NCBI RefSeq assembly: GCF_013426915.1
Contig: NZ_AP023182.1
Span: forward strand, 1 to 64,000
Direction: 5' to 3'
DNA length: 64,000 nt
DNA from: Paraburkholderia sp. PGU19
GTDB taxonomy: Bacteria > Pseudomonadota > Gammaproteobacteria > Burkholderiales > Burkholderiaceae
Part shown: one piece after another, positions 51,611 to 60,660 of the stretch
How positions within the stretch are numbered: the stretch's first letter is position 1
How the letters are laid out: each line of letters opens with the position of its first letter
Position numbers and translations under genes: made by a program
Notes under the pieces: generated by a model
What the model saw: the letters and a program-made list of their open reading frames with translations, nothing else
Told to the model about the DNA's origin: nothing
Databases searched by the model: none

Positions 51611-52768
51611 TCATGTCGCAACGCCTTGCGACGGCGATGCCCGTCCTGCGCCACCCAGCTCCTGTTTGCCGGAATCGTCGTGCCGCGGCCTCTGCCGCTC
51701 ATCGACGATTCCGGGCCCCGCATCGTGCATCGAACTATCATCAATCTGCACGCCCGTTTGCAGCAGCGGAGCTACGACCTTCGCCAGTGCGCGCCCCATG
51801 ATCTGGTGCGCGACCGGCGTGTAATGGCAGTCCATTCGGAAACGCAACTGTCGCCTTTTGTCGGCTGGATATCGGTGGAAGTCATCAAGAACGTGATAGA
51901 CCAGAACGCCAACCGACTGCGCGAGCTCATCAAAACGCATGCGGATGTTCCTGTAGCTTGCGGTTTCCTCAACGTACTGATAGACGGGCATAACGACGAT
52001 CACAGCAGGTACTGGAAGTTCAGATACCCACTTTGCGAGGATAGCCTGCATGAGCTTCCAGCTGTCATTGCTCGCGGCGTTGTACTCTGGTAGCGGCTGG
52101 AACCGCGTTAGCCGCTGGCAAAGATCTTTGAAATCGGGGCCGATCTTGTTGACCATCTTGCGCAGATTCGAACGCACCGAAGCCATCCCGCCTGCCTGCG
52201 GGAGGGACAAGTCCGCGAGCCTGTAGGGCGGTGGAACGGGGATGCCTTTTAGGCTCAACCCGTTGTCAGCCGAGAGTTCGAACCACGGCTTGGGCACGCG
52301 AATCGCCTCGCCTGTGCGGTCCGCCCAATCGCGTTCGCGAACTACGTTGCGCTGGATGTTCTCCACAAGCACACTTATAACAACAGCGTCGTAGTCGATT
52401 TGACTGGCATATTGCTGGAAGACCAGATACTGCTGGTCAGTACCGCTGCCGCTCAGCCCGAAGTTGATTACCTCGGTGTCGGTAAGTTGCTGCTCCAGAA
52501 CATCCGTGTACCGTTTGCCGTTGCTGACACCGTCACCCGCGGTGTAGGAATCGCCAAAAACCAGCACACGATGCTCAGTGCGCTTACGGGGAGTCACCGG
52601 GTGATCACAGCGAAAACCATCGCGATTGGTTTTCACCAGATACCCACCTCCTTCATGGGGGATCCGGAGCTTAAGGCCGGGTGCGAACCGATAGCCGAGA
52701 ATCGGATCGTATCGCATTAAGCGTCGATGCAGACCCGGCGCCTCGCCATCCGGTGTGTGCGCGTTCAT
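51611..52768 (-). CDS. SGNH-type hydrolase/acyltransferase-like protein
   Basis: A 385-residue protein. ATG at 52768 (MNAHTPDGEAP) with AGGAGAC ahead is better than 52828. Block I VLVFGDSYTAGDGVSNG with the nucleophile Ser, the GSG block NFGLSGSGTDQQYLVF with the oxyanion Gly/Asn residues, and the C-terminal DCHYTPVAHQIMG with the Asp-His of the triad. Members of this group act on O-acyl or phosphate esters of lipids and glycans. No signal peptide is evident. The amidohydrolase-like gene starts 7 bases after it. Confidence 0.8.
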   Translation of the reverse strand: MNAHTPDGEAPGLHRRLMRYDPILGYRFAPGLKLRIPHEGGGYLVKTNRDGFRCDHPVTPRKRTEHRVLVFGDSYTAGDGVSNGKRYTDVLEQQLTDTEVINFGLSGSGTDQQYLVFQQYASQIDYDAVVISVLVENIQRNVVRERDWADRTGEAIRVPKPWFELSADNGLSLKGIPVPPPYRLADLSLPQAGGMASVRSNLRKMVNKIGPDFKDLCQRLTRFQPLPEYNAASNDSWKLMQAILAKWVSELPVPAVIVVMPVYQYVEETASYRNIRMRFDELAQSVGVLVYHVLDDFHRYPADKRRQLRFRMDCHYTPVAHQIMGRALAKVVAPLLQTGVQIDDSSMHDAGPGIVDERQRPRHDDSGKQELGGAGRASPSQGVAT

Positions 52769-52837
52769 GATTGTCTGTCTCCTGATTTTCGGGTATTCGT
52801 CCCCTTGTCCGTAGTTTCGACCATTCATCGCTGGAGG

Positions 52838-53707
52838 TCAGCGACGCCTTCTATCCGGCATACCATCGAGCCCGCTCGTTACATCGGGCAACTGATCTCG
52901 TTCAGGCATACGGTCCAATAATGCTTTATACGTCTTCTTGACGACAGGCAATAGCTGTTTGGGAATCAGCCTCGTTGCGACTCCCCTAACTATATCGAAA
53001 GCAGGTTTCGGCTCACGGAACAGGTTCTCGGGCATCCATATTCCATCAAACTGAAAAAGTAGTTCGGGGTATTCGATATAGCGTTGATCGATATTCAATT
53101 TCCCTACCAGATCGTCCCGTACAAATACCAAGTTTCCCGTGTGGCAGACAAGCGTATAACCTTTACGACGTGCCACATTGCACGTTGCAGAGAATGTGTT
53201 GCCGCTGGTCTTATCGCTATGTCTCCACACTACCCCCGGTGGAACACTTGAATTGATTTCGATCACGACAATCTTCGGCGTGTAGTCTGTCAAGGATTCC
53301 CACACGTCACAGTCATATGAGTCTATATCGATCGATAGCAACGAAAACTCAGAAGGTATTCTCGTCTTTCTCAGAATTGCATCCAGCGACAGTTCGTCAG
53401 CCGAAGAACGTGCCACAAAAGCGCACACCGGAACGATCTTTGGATATTTCGTGGCTGTATCGAGTAGATTCTTAAATTTCCTGGCATCGCCCTCTATATA
53501 AACTGCGTTCCATCCTTGTTCTACAAGAGCGAATGTGTTGCTCAAGTGAATGCCATCCCAGGCACCAAACTCGACACACCAACTGTCGTTGCTTGCCTCC
53601 AGGCCAAGGCGTTTGTGCAACTCCGCGATAACGCCATCCTCACCGTTTTGCGAATAAACATTGGACTGATACCTGTTGAACGGCAAGCTGCTAAGGTTCG
53701 AGTTCAT
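52838..53707 (-). CDS. FkbM-like SAM methyltransferase-fold protein
   Basis: A 289-residue protein. The SAM-type core reads SQNGEDGVIAELHKRLGL, then WCVEFGAWDGIHLSNTFALVEQGW, YIEGDARKFKNLL, FSLLSIDIDSYDCDVWESL and PKIVVIEINSSVPPG. This is the FkbM-related group, in which the motif after the Gly-rich loop binds SAM; a binding or catalytic role is not proven. GC content is visibly lower than in the neighbours (many AAT, ATA and TAT codons), which suggests recent transfer. Cluster gene two. Confidence 0.65.
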   Translation of the reverse strand: MNSNLSSLPFNRYQSNVYSQNGEDGVIAELHKRLGLEASNDSWCVEFGAWDGIHLSNTFALVEQGWNAVYIEGDARKFKNLLDTATKYPKIVPVCAFVARSSADELSLDAILRKTRIPSEFSLLSIDIDSYDCDVWESLTDYTPKIVVIEINSSVPPGVVWRHSDKTSGNTFSATCNVARRKGYTLVCHTGNLVFVRDDLVGKLNIDQRYIEYPELLFQFDGIWMPENLFREPKPAFDIVRGVATRLIPKQLLPVVKKTYKALLDRMPERDQLPDVTSGLDGMPDRRRR

Positions 53708-53854
53708 TTTTCATCTCTCGGATAGATGTTTGCTTTACGTTGCGACTGACCTTCCCTCCACGTTATAGCCTCGTACTCTTCACGACGAAGACGCGCCTGC
53801 GCGATATACGACGCAGCACGGTGACAAGTCGACATGGTCCACGGATCGTTGGCA

Positions 53855-55195
53855 TCACAAGACCCTCGCGGTTCTATATAGCATCCACACCGCGGCGAAA
53901 CTGAGCCCAACAGTGATCGACCACGCGATACCCGTGACACTCCAGTAATGTGTCGCGGGCGGCACGCAGACGAGCAGTACGAGGACGTCGATCATCGACG
54001 CCTGTGTGGTCGCCTTTGCGTCGCCGACGGCCCGCAGATACGACACCAGCACCGCGATCAGCGCGCCGATCGCCATGTTGATCACGAAGATCTTGAAGAG
54101 CGGCACGGCGGGCAGCCAGGCGGGGCCGAGTATCAGCGCGAAGAGCCAGTGCGCCGCGAGCCGCAGTACGATCACGACCACCACCAGCCCCAGCGCGATC
54201 ACGCCGATATAACGCTTGAAGAGCCGCCCAGCGGCATGCGGATCGGTGCGATGGCGCGCGGCGAAGGTCGGAAACAGGTATTGCGACATCGCGATAGCGG
54301 CATCGGCGAGCAGCATTTGCGCGAGCCGCGACGACATCTGATACGCGCCCAGTTGCGCGGGCCCGAGCAGCTTGCCGACCACCACCTTGTCGAACTGGTT
54401 GAGAACCAGGTTGACGACGCTGCCCGCCCAGATCCAGCGGCTAAAACCGATGTAATGACCGATGCCAGACCAGCGCAGCCGGATCGGCGGACGCGGGCTC
54501 ATCGTGACCCACGTGAGCGACGTTTTCAACGACTCGCCGACGATCATCCCGAGCAGCACCGAATACGCGCCCGCACCCGCCAGCGCGAGCGCCAGCCCGC
54601 AACAACAGTCGACAAAAGCCGCCGATATTTCGATCAGCGCGACATGCTGGAAACGCCGCTCGCGTTGCACGACGTAATACGCAGGCGACGCGACTCCGCG
54701 CAGTAACGGCAACAGCGCGGCGAGCTGCAACAGCAGCAGCGCGCCGCCCAGATGAAACTGGCTGTTCATCAGCGGCGCGATCGCGACGAGCGCGGCGCCG
54801 ATGATCAGACCACGCGTCGCGAGCGTGGTCCAGACCGCGCCGAGTTCATCGCGCGTCGGTGCGGCCTGCCCTTGAATCACGGCCTGCGACAGCCCCGTAT
54901 CCGACAAAGATTCGGCAATCGCAACGGCGAGCAGCGCAACGCTCACGCTGCCGATCGCTTCCGGCCCGAGAATGCGGCCTATCGCGAGAAACTTGACGGC
55001 AACGAACCCGCGCATCAACACCTGCTGCAGCAGCACCCATGTCGCCGCGCTGGAATTCAAGCTTGCGCTGAAGGAGAACGCCGGTAGCCGCATCGCTCGC
55101 ACACCGCTCTCCCCGTTGTCTCGTCTGCCCATTCGTGCGCCCACCATGGCACGACACGCAATCTCCAAAACGTACGCGCAAGTTTTGCAATGCAA
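53855..55195 (-). CDS. Wzx-type polysaccharide flippase
   Basis: A membrane protein with about 12-13 TM segments of the MATE-like Wzx family: ATWVLLQQVLMRGFVAVKFLAIGRILGPEAIGSVSVALLAVAIAESLSDTGLSQAVIQ near the N-terminus. In the middle LNQFDKVVVGKLLGPAQLGAYQMSSRLAQ is the family's second repeat. Start is uncertain: ATG at 55195 (446 residues), 55132 or 55093; no strong Shine-Dalgarno decides. It is the first gene of the cluster and would flip a lipid-linked glycan or similar molecule. Confidence 0.85.
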   Translation of the reverse strand: MHCKTCAYVLEIACRAMVGARMGRRDNGESGVRAMRLPAFSFSASLNSSAATWVLLQQVLMRGFVAVKFLAIGRILGPEAIGSVSVALLAVAIAESLSDTGLSQAVIQGQAAPTRDELGAVWTTLATRGLIIGAALVAIAPLMNSQFHLGGALLLLQLAALLPLLRGVASPAYYVVQRERRFQHVALIEISAAFVDCCCGLALALAGAGAYSVLLGMIVGESLKTSLTWVTMSPRPPIRLRWSGIGHYIGFSRWIWAGSVVNLVLNQFDKVVVGKLLGPAQLGAYQMSSRLAQMLLADAAIAMSQYLFPTFAARHRTDPHAAGRLFKRYIGVIALGLVVVVIVLRLAAHWLFALILGPAWLPAVPLFKIFVINMAIGALIAVLVSYLRAVGDAKATTQASMIDVLVLLVCVPPATHYWSVTGIAWSITVGLSFAAVWMLYRTARVL

Positions 55196-55864
55196 ACGCC
55201 ATACGCTAGTTCAAATCGGCAAACTTTACTGTTATTTCATCCGGCACTTAAAAGCAGGAGGCCGTTACGGAAGGGGAACGCAACATGGATGTCAGGATTT
55301 TGAGGCTACCCTCAGGGTGCTTGAACATCGAACTGGCTACTTGCTATCGGATCAGGATACGTGTCATTCGCAGATTGATATGCCTCAAGCCGGCACGCAA
55401 ACGGCGCGTTAACCTCTTTGGAATGACTGGGAAAGTGCGTACCGGAAGCATGCCGCTGCCTGGATAACCGATATTCCTACCGCGATCGCATTGGTGTACG
55501 CCGACACGTGGCATGCGACGTTCGAACAACTGGCCGAAATGCTGAGCGGGGGTTACCTCGACGCGCTGTTCGCCGTGGCGGGGCGCTGGTTCAATGACCA
55601 GTCGTCGACAAAGCGGACCTTCCTCGACGATCCTAGTTCACTCGCCGGCCAGAGCCGTTACGTGACCGACGATAGCAGCCTGCAGCAACAAATAAGCGGC
55701 GATGCTCGAATATCGTTCCAGTGATGTAACCTGGGCGTCTTGCGGGCAAGCGTCTAGCTTGAGTTCAACGCAACGCTGCTGTTCGCTGCAAAGCGCCTCC
55801 GGATCATCGCGTCAACCGGCTCACCCTTCGGCAACGTTCGTCGCCAAAGTCGCGCTCCTATCTG
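55196..55864. other. No recognisable gene; one open frame without a start
   Basis: From about 55409 a frame on + stays open for some 105 codons without an ATG (NDWESAYRKHAAAWITDI, then VYADTWHATFEQLAEMLSGG, ending at 55724). It looks protein-like, and may be the inner part of a truncated gene. A small frame at 55285-55467 follows a good GGAAGGGGA but has Arg-rich content. I recognise neither. Confidence 0.3.
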
Positions 55865-56227
55865 CTATCTGTTCTCGATGGTCAGGTTATTCTTGACAGC
55901 CGTGACGCCGGGAACGCCTTGTGCGGCTTGAGCAGCCCTGTCCAGAGCAGCCCGGTTGGGTACCGATCCAGAGAGCGTGACGACGCCAGCTTCAGCGTGA
56001 ACCCTAATATGCCTGCTGGTAAGGTGCTTCGTCTTGCCGAGCACGTGATGAACGTCCTTCTCCAGCTTCCGGTCCGCAGCAGTGGTCGTCGTGTCCGTGC
56101 GGACACTCCCCGACGCCGCGGCGTCGCCTCCACCATTTGCCTCGCCTGCAGCCTGTGCGAAGCCGCTCGTCGATAGCATCAGCACGACAATCCCTAGTAC
56201 CTTTGTGACCGAAATCATTGCGTCCAT
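55865..56227 (-). CDS. BON-domain exported protein
   Basis: A 120-residue protein, ATG 56227 after GGAGAGC. Signal peptide (VLGIVVLMLSTSGFAQA), a short Gly/Ala/Thr linker, then one BON domain (DRKLEKDVHHVLGKTKHLTSRHIRVHAEAGVVTLSGSVPNRAALDRAAQAAQGVPGVTAVKNNLTI). OsmY-type BON proteins bind membranes in the periplasm during stress. Downstream on the same strand lies an open stretch, so it is a single-gene unit. Confidence 0.85.
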   Translation of the reverse strand: MDAMISVTKVLGIVVLMLSTSGFAQAAGEANGGGDAAASGSVRTDTTTTAADRKLEKDVHHVLGKTKHLTSRHIRVHAEAGVVTLSGSVPNRAALDRAAQAAQGVPGVTAVKNNLTIENR

Positions 56228-56366
56228 CGATGCTCTCCGCCAATTCGTAGATGTCCAGCAGTAGTCGGGATTGAGATCGGAACCACGATCGCGGGCAGAA
56301 GCAACAGATGGATCGACACGGATGCAACTGCATCCATGCGCGATCATGCCTTGTGTGAGATTCCAG

Positions 56367-56884
56367 CTACCACCCATACTTTAGTTCGACACCCACGTAG
56401 TCCGCATTACTGCCACCCAAATCACGAATCGAATCGCCTACCTGGAAGTGCACCGCTTCGACAGCGCCCACCAGGTTCGCCGCAATCGTCCAGTCGGCTC
56501 GCACCTGCACATACATCCCTGTCCACCGGCTGCCATGTCCGGCCGTTCCGGGCACCACGGCGTTGCCCTGCTGGTACACGGCATCCGCCGTTGTCTCGCG
56601 CCACTGGAATCCGAGCGCGGCAAGCAGCGCCAGATTGCTAGCCGGTTTGAGCGTGACGGAAGGTTTGATATGAATCAGGTTCGAATAGCCCGTGTATCCG
56701 GCGAGCGTGAAGTAGTAGCCATTCGGAAACAGCGGATCGAACGTTTCGATGCGTCCATCGCCGGGGTGCCTGTCGCCCGAAGCCGCGTCGATCTGCACGC
56801 CCACACGCGGCGTCCAGGGAAGATCGAGCGTGTAACCGGCGAGAGAGCCAACCGCCCACGCACCAATCGTTTTAGCGCCAAAGC
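56367..56884 (-). pseudogene. Alginate-export-family outer-membrane protein, C-terminal fragment
   Basis: The reverse strand encodes the last 170 residues of an AlgE-like barrel: GAKTIGAWAVGSLAGYTLDLP, then GVQIDAASGDRHPGDGRIE, PLFPNGYYFTLAGYTGYSNL, VRADWTIAANLVGAVEAVHF and DYVGVELKYGW at the end. The first two-thirds are missing. The homology stops abruptly at about 56880, where a piece of an isochorismatase-family gene starts on the other strand. The upstream reverse frame continues as shadow of that gene. Confidence 0.75.
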
Positions 56885-57150
56885 GGCCAAGGTCTTCAAT
56901 ATCCCCACCATCATCACGACAGTAGAATCCGAAAGCTTCTCTGGCTTCACGTATCCCGAACTGCTCGACGTATTCGCGGGGCAGAAACTGCTTGAACGTA
57001 CGTCGATGAATTCGTGGGATGACCAGAAGGTGCGTGATGCCCTGGCAGCGAACGGCCGCAAGAAGGTGGTGGTCTCGGGCCTCTGGACAGAGGTCTGCAA
57101 TAACACGTTCGCGTTGTGCGCAATGAACGAAGGCGGAATCCCAGTAACTG
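56875..57150 (+). pseudogene. Isochorismatase-family hydrolase fragment
   Basis: The + strand encodes an internal part of a YcaC-like hydrolase: AKAAKVFNIPTIITTVESES, FSGFTYPELLDVFAGQKLLE, TSMNSWDDQKVRDALAANGR and KKVVVSGLWTEVCNNTFALCAMNEGG, with the nucleophile Cys in TEVCN. N- and C-terminal ends are absent. It begins where the alginate-export fragment ends and stops at about 57143, where another gene piece begins. Confidence 0.75.
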
Positions 57151-57517
57151 AATGCCCGATCGGGCATTTGGCCTTCACGAACATGAGCGCTTTGCCTACC
57201 TGTACGACTTCACCTACCGGTGGTTACATGACGTGCGCGTCGAGCGGCGAACGCGCAACCAGCGGGCAAGACTACTACGCTGCGTCGCGGGCACCTGGCG
57301 TTGCCCGCCGGAGGACGCCGGAGGCCCAGAGTGTTACATGAACGCTCTGCCAGTTCATGGCGAGCACGAATTTCTCGAGTGGATCGAGACTTTACGCGAA
57401 GGCGAGATCGCGGTGAACGATCTGCGCGTCGAGGCCTACGAATGGCACGTCTGGGTGGATCGGCGTTTCGACCTTCGGGCGGCGCATGTCGCCCAACGAC
57501 CGCAGAGCAACCTATAG
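57150..57517 (+). pseudogene. pRiA4b ORF-3-family protein, C-terminal fragment
   Basis: The frame reads ERFAYLYDFTYRWLHDVRVE, CVAGTWRCPPEDAGGPECYM, NALPVHGEHEFLEWIETL, then ends at 57517. The YxYDFxxxWxH and the C-xG-xRxCPPEDxGG blocks are those of plasmid pRiA4b ORF-3-type proteins, which are common passengers of mobile elements. Its N-terminal half is missing, and it joins the isochorismatase piece. This is the third member of a three-part mosaic. Confidence 0.65.
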
Positions 57518-58062
57518 CGACCCTTGGCCGGCGATCGTCCCAATGACCGCAATGGCCGAGAAGCGACACTTCTACATGCGAATTTACTGGGCGGTTCCTG
57601 ATGCGGAACAGACGCCTGAATGTCTGAGCAACGGTGCGAGCGATTGACGCTTGGCCGTATCCGGAAGTTCGATGTCGAACCCCCGTGGTTGAGACAGGCG
57701 TCCCCTCGAATATCCAATGCCGACCCCTTTCGGAGACTGCGACCCTCCGACTGGCACCGGCGGATTCACATAGTGGCTGAACAGGTTCTGCTCGCTACCA
57801 AGTGCCGGTTCGCCCTCTTTTCCGCACGACTGAGAAAACTAAAGAGGCTCTACACGGCTTTGTTCCGGTTCGCGCGGTCCAATACACACGCTCACCACAA
57901 CACACGGTTCGAAAAGCAGGCCGAACGTGATGCTGATTTTCCACGAAACGCAAATGCCACAGAAGGCGCAAGTGATGTAGATTAGGATCTCGTTACGACC
58001 CACCACTGTATCTTCGAATCGGTCGCCATCGGAGTTAGTTCTGAAGTTGCACAGGAGCCGGC
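57518..58062. other. No recognisable gene
   Basis: Frames in this region lack family resemblance and good starts. AGGAGCC before 58063 is the next gene's ribosome binding site. Confidence 0.35.
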
Positions 58063-58521
58063 GTGAACACGAAGCATAGCAAGAGGGGGCATCTCGAAGC
58101 CGCGGCGTCACACCACGAGCAGGCCGCGCGACATCACCGCGAGGCTTCCCGGCATTTCGAGGAAGGTCGAGACTTCGCTCACGCCGCACATCAGGCGATG
58201 ATGGCCCATGGCCACACGTTGCATGCGATCGATCACGCACACGACGCTGGTGCGCACAGCACCAATACGCCGTCGATAACGCCCCCATTGACCGGCTCAG
58301 GCGTAAGTGCCGCGGACGTGGCAAAACATCATGCGGCGGCCGTGGAGCTTCACACGCAGGCGGCGCAGCATATGCGCCACGCCGTCAATCTCTTCGATCA
58401 GGATCGTAGCGCGGTCTCCCACGACGCACAGCTAGCACTCTCACTCGCACTGCGCGCTTTGTCCCATGGCAACGAAGCAGCCAGACTCTTTATCAAGCTC
58501 GCTGCCAGTGGTGCTTCGTGA
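58063..58521 (+). CDS. His/Ala-rich helical protein
   Basis: A 152-residue protein, GTG at 58063 after AGGAGCC. It is very rich in His and Ala: HLEAAASHHEQAARHHREAS, then FAHAAHQAMMAHGHTLHAID and VAKHHAAAVELHTQAAQHMR. Two helical repeats flank a short Thr/Pro linker (NTPSITPPLT). No signal peptide. It could bind metal or act as a stress/chaperone-like coil; I know no characterised relative. Confidence 0.6.
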   Translation: MNTKHSKRGHLEAAASHHEQAARHHREASRHFEEGRDFAHAAHQAMMAHGHTLHAIDHAHDAGAHSTNTPSITPPLTGSGVSAADVAKHHAAAVELHTQAAQHMRHAVNLFDQDRSAVSHDAQLALSLALRALSHGNEAARLFIKLAASGAS

Positions 58522-58744
58522 GTTAAGGTTGGTTGAATTCAAGCCGGTCATTCCGTACGGTGAAGTATTCGGAGTGGTGCGGTCTCCGTTTACACCGCCT
58601 ATTGAGCGCACCGAACGCTGAAACGCTTTCTGCACGGCAAGCACGCCGTAAAGCACCAGGTTGTCGCGCGGATCTACGGTCGTGGGCCTGCCGTAAAGAT
58701 CCGCGCATCGATTGGTATGGAGCAATCAAGCGTGCCACTCTCGA

Positions 58745-59128
58745 CTAGACCTTTCGCTCCAGCAGGTCTGTTGCGAAAGACTTTGCGTGTGCTACGGCCT
58801 CGTGCGCGTCGAGGAATACTCCGAGCTGCTCCCAGCGTTCCTCGACCCCATATGTTCCTTTCATACCGAGTGCCCTCTGAACGAGCAATTGCGCTGCGTA
58901 CCTGCCGTCCTCCAATGGTCGAGCTGTCGCTATTACCTTGTGCGGAAGGTCGGATCTTTCTGGCTGGACCAACTCGACAGGACCGCCAGGTACACCCATA
59001 TCTTTCAACTCGTTCCTGACTTTGCAGTCCGGGCAGTAGAAGCACCACCCCTCGTCCTCGTGATTGGATCTGACCTGCCCGCGAGCCAGCACGGCACGAC
59101 ATTCAACGTTTTCGCAGATGAACGGCAT
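58745..59128 (-). CDS. Hypothetical protein with zinc-binding cysteines
   Basis: A 127-residue protein. CENVEC near the N-terminus and CFYCPDCK at about 29-36 suggest a zinc site; the middle (RSDLPHKVIATARPLEDGRYAAQLLVQRAL) and end (LGVFLDAHEAVAHAKSFATDLLERKV) look well structured. Start ATG 59128. I do not recognise the family. It stands alone among pseudogenes. Confidence 0.6.
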   Translation of the reverse strand: MPFICENVECRAVLARGQVRSNHEDEGWCFYCPDCKVRNELKDMGVPGGPVELVQPERSDLPHKVIATARPLEDGRYAAQLLVQRALGMKGTYGVEERWEQLGVFLDAHEAVAHAKSFATDLLERKV

Positions 59129-59799
59129 AGCAGTTTCCGGAGTTGTTTGAAAGAAATCCTAGCATGTCCGCCGACGGCCAACCATCGACATTGTTGCCTG
59201 CCTGAGGCTAAGGAAAACCCTCAAACGCGAGCCGGTGAGGTCGCGTCAGCCTGCCGCATAGTCGCCATGATCAGGTATAGACCACCGCCGATCGCCCCAG
59301 CAGGTGATCCAGGTCGAACCAACGGCCATCAGTGCCCTGAATGGGCCCCGCGCGCCGTCGTCGCCGGCCTCCCTGGTTTGGTTGCGCACCCGCTCCTCGG
59401 AATGCCGTGGCTGAACATAGGATGTACCGCCTACCCCTCTGCGTTCCGCAAGACAGCAATTGAAGGGAAATGCATAGTACATGCAGGATTCTTTGCATTG
59501 TGATCGTCACCATGGCGACCAATGGGTGCATGGCTGCGGACGCGGCAAGTACGTGCGCTCCAGCATTGCCCGAAGTCGATGCACAACATGGCTCTAAGAT
59601 CCGGCCCGACTACAGCCTTCTCATCTGGACCGTTCGCCGCCTTTCTGCTGCGTTGAACCGTGCAGCGAAGGGCCTCGACCTCCGCTGCCCAGCGAGTATC
59701 ACTCGCGAGACCGGCCAACGTGATGCTAAGTGCGGTGCCTGTGCCCGTGGCCGGCACACACAACACCGTGTCGCGGGATCCCCTGTGATGCAATGCATG
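59129..59799. other. Decayed sequence, no intact gene
   Basis: No intact gene. A reverse frame (59431-59793) joins the decayed enoyl-CoA hydratase downstream of its core, but I cannot align it with confidence. Confidence 0.35.
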
Positions 59800-60206
59800 T
59801 ATAGACCCGACGCCTTTTACAAGCTTGCGGATGATGCCGAGCCCGGTTGCAGGCCGACCTGACCGGGCGTTGTCGGCAGCGGTAATAAAGTCTCACGTCA
59901 TCGCGAGCTCAAAGCCACCGCCAAGCGCAAAGCCCGCGATAGCAGCAATTGCACGCTTGCGCACCGGACATATCGTTTCTCAATTGCGTATGATGAAGTG
60001 CGCGTTTTCCGACCTCAGCGAAGTCAAGGTTCGCTATCGCGGCGATATCTGCGCCTGCAGCGAACGACTCACTGCCAAACACTGCAATGCAGCCGATGCA
60101 ATCGCCCGCATCGTATGCAAGCAGTGCCGCGCCGGGTTAATCCACCAGCACGTCATTGAGCGCATTCAGCTGTTGCGGCCGATGCAAGGTGATGACACGG
60201 GCTCCT
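59800..60206 (-). pseudogene. Enoyl-CoA hydratase/isomerase remnant
   Basis: The reverse strand reads, across frames, ARVITLHRPQQLNALNDVLVD, stop, ALLAYDAGDCIGCIAVFGSE, SFAAGADIAAIANLDFAEVG, then in another frame AIAAIAGFALGGGFELAMT, stop, and DFITAADNARSGRPATGLGI. These are the crotonase-fold landmarks (RPxxLNAL, GADI, GxALGGGxELA). At least two stops and one frameshift are visible. It lies next to a truncated phaC. Confidence 0.7.
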
Positions 60207-60223
60207 GAAGCGCTCGCCACGGG

Positions 60224-60660
60224 TCACGCACCCATGACGTCCGGCGGATGCTTCGCCACATAACGCCCCGGATCGTCGCCGAGCATGCTGTCGGTCCAGT
60301 AGCTGCGCTTGTTCTTCGACGCCGGATTGATCACGCCCGCTATATGTCCACTCGCGCCGAGCACGAACTGCGTCTCGCCGCGCACGAGTTGCGTCGAACA
60401 ATACGCGCCCTTCCACGGGACGATGTGATCCTCCTGCGTGCCGAAGATGTAGCTCGGCATGTCGATGTGCCCAAGGCCCACCGGCGTGCCACACATGACG
60501 AGCCGTCCCGCCTTGCACAGGTTGTTCCCGAGATACATGTTGCGCAGATACCAGGCGTACATCGGTCCGGGCACGTTGGTGCCATTGGCGTTCCCGTAGA
60601 GCAGATCGAACGCCTGCGGTGCGCCGCCCTTCAGATACTTGTTCACGACGCGACATTCGT
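60224..60660 (-). pseudogene. phaC: Class I poly(3-hydroxyalkanoate) synthase, C-terminal fragment
   Basis: The reverse strand encodes about 140 residues: NKYLKGGAPQAFDLLYGNAN, GTNVPGPMYAWYLRNMYLGN, MPSYIFGTQEDHIVPWKGAY, ETQFVLGASGHIAGVINPAS and KNKRSYWTDSM. Family members are about 580-600 residues; the part with the catalytic Cys and most of the N-terminus is absent, and the end is also short. The Asp (EDHIVPW) and His (GASGHIAG) of the triad remain. The N-terminal side breaks at about 60650 with a frameshift. Confidence 0.8.
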
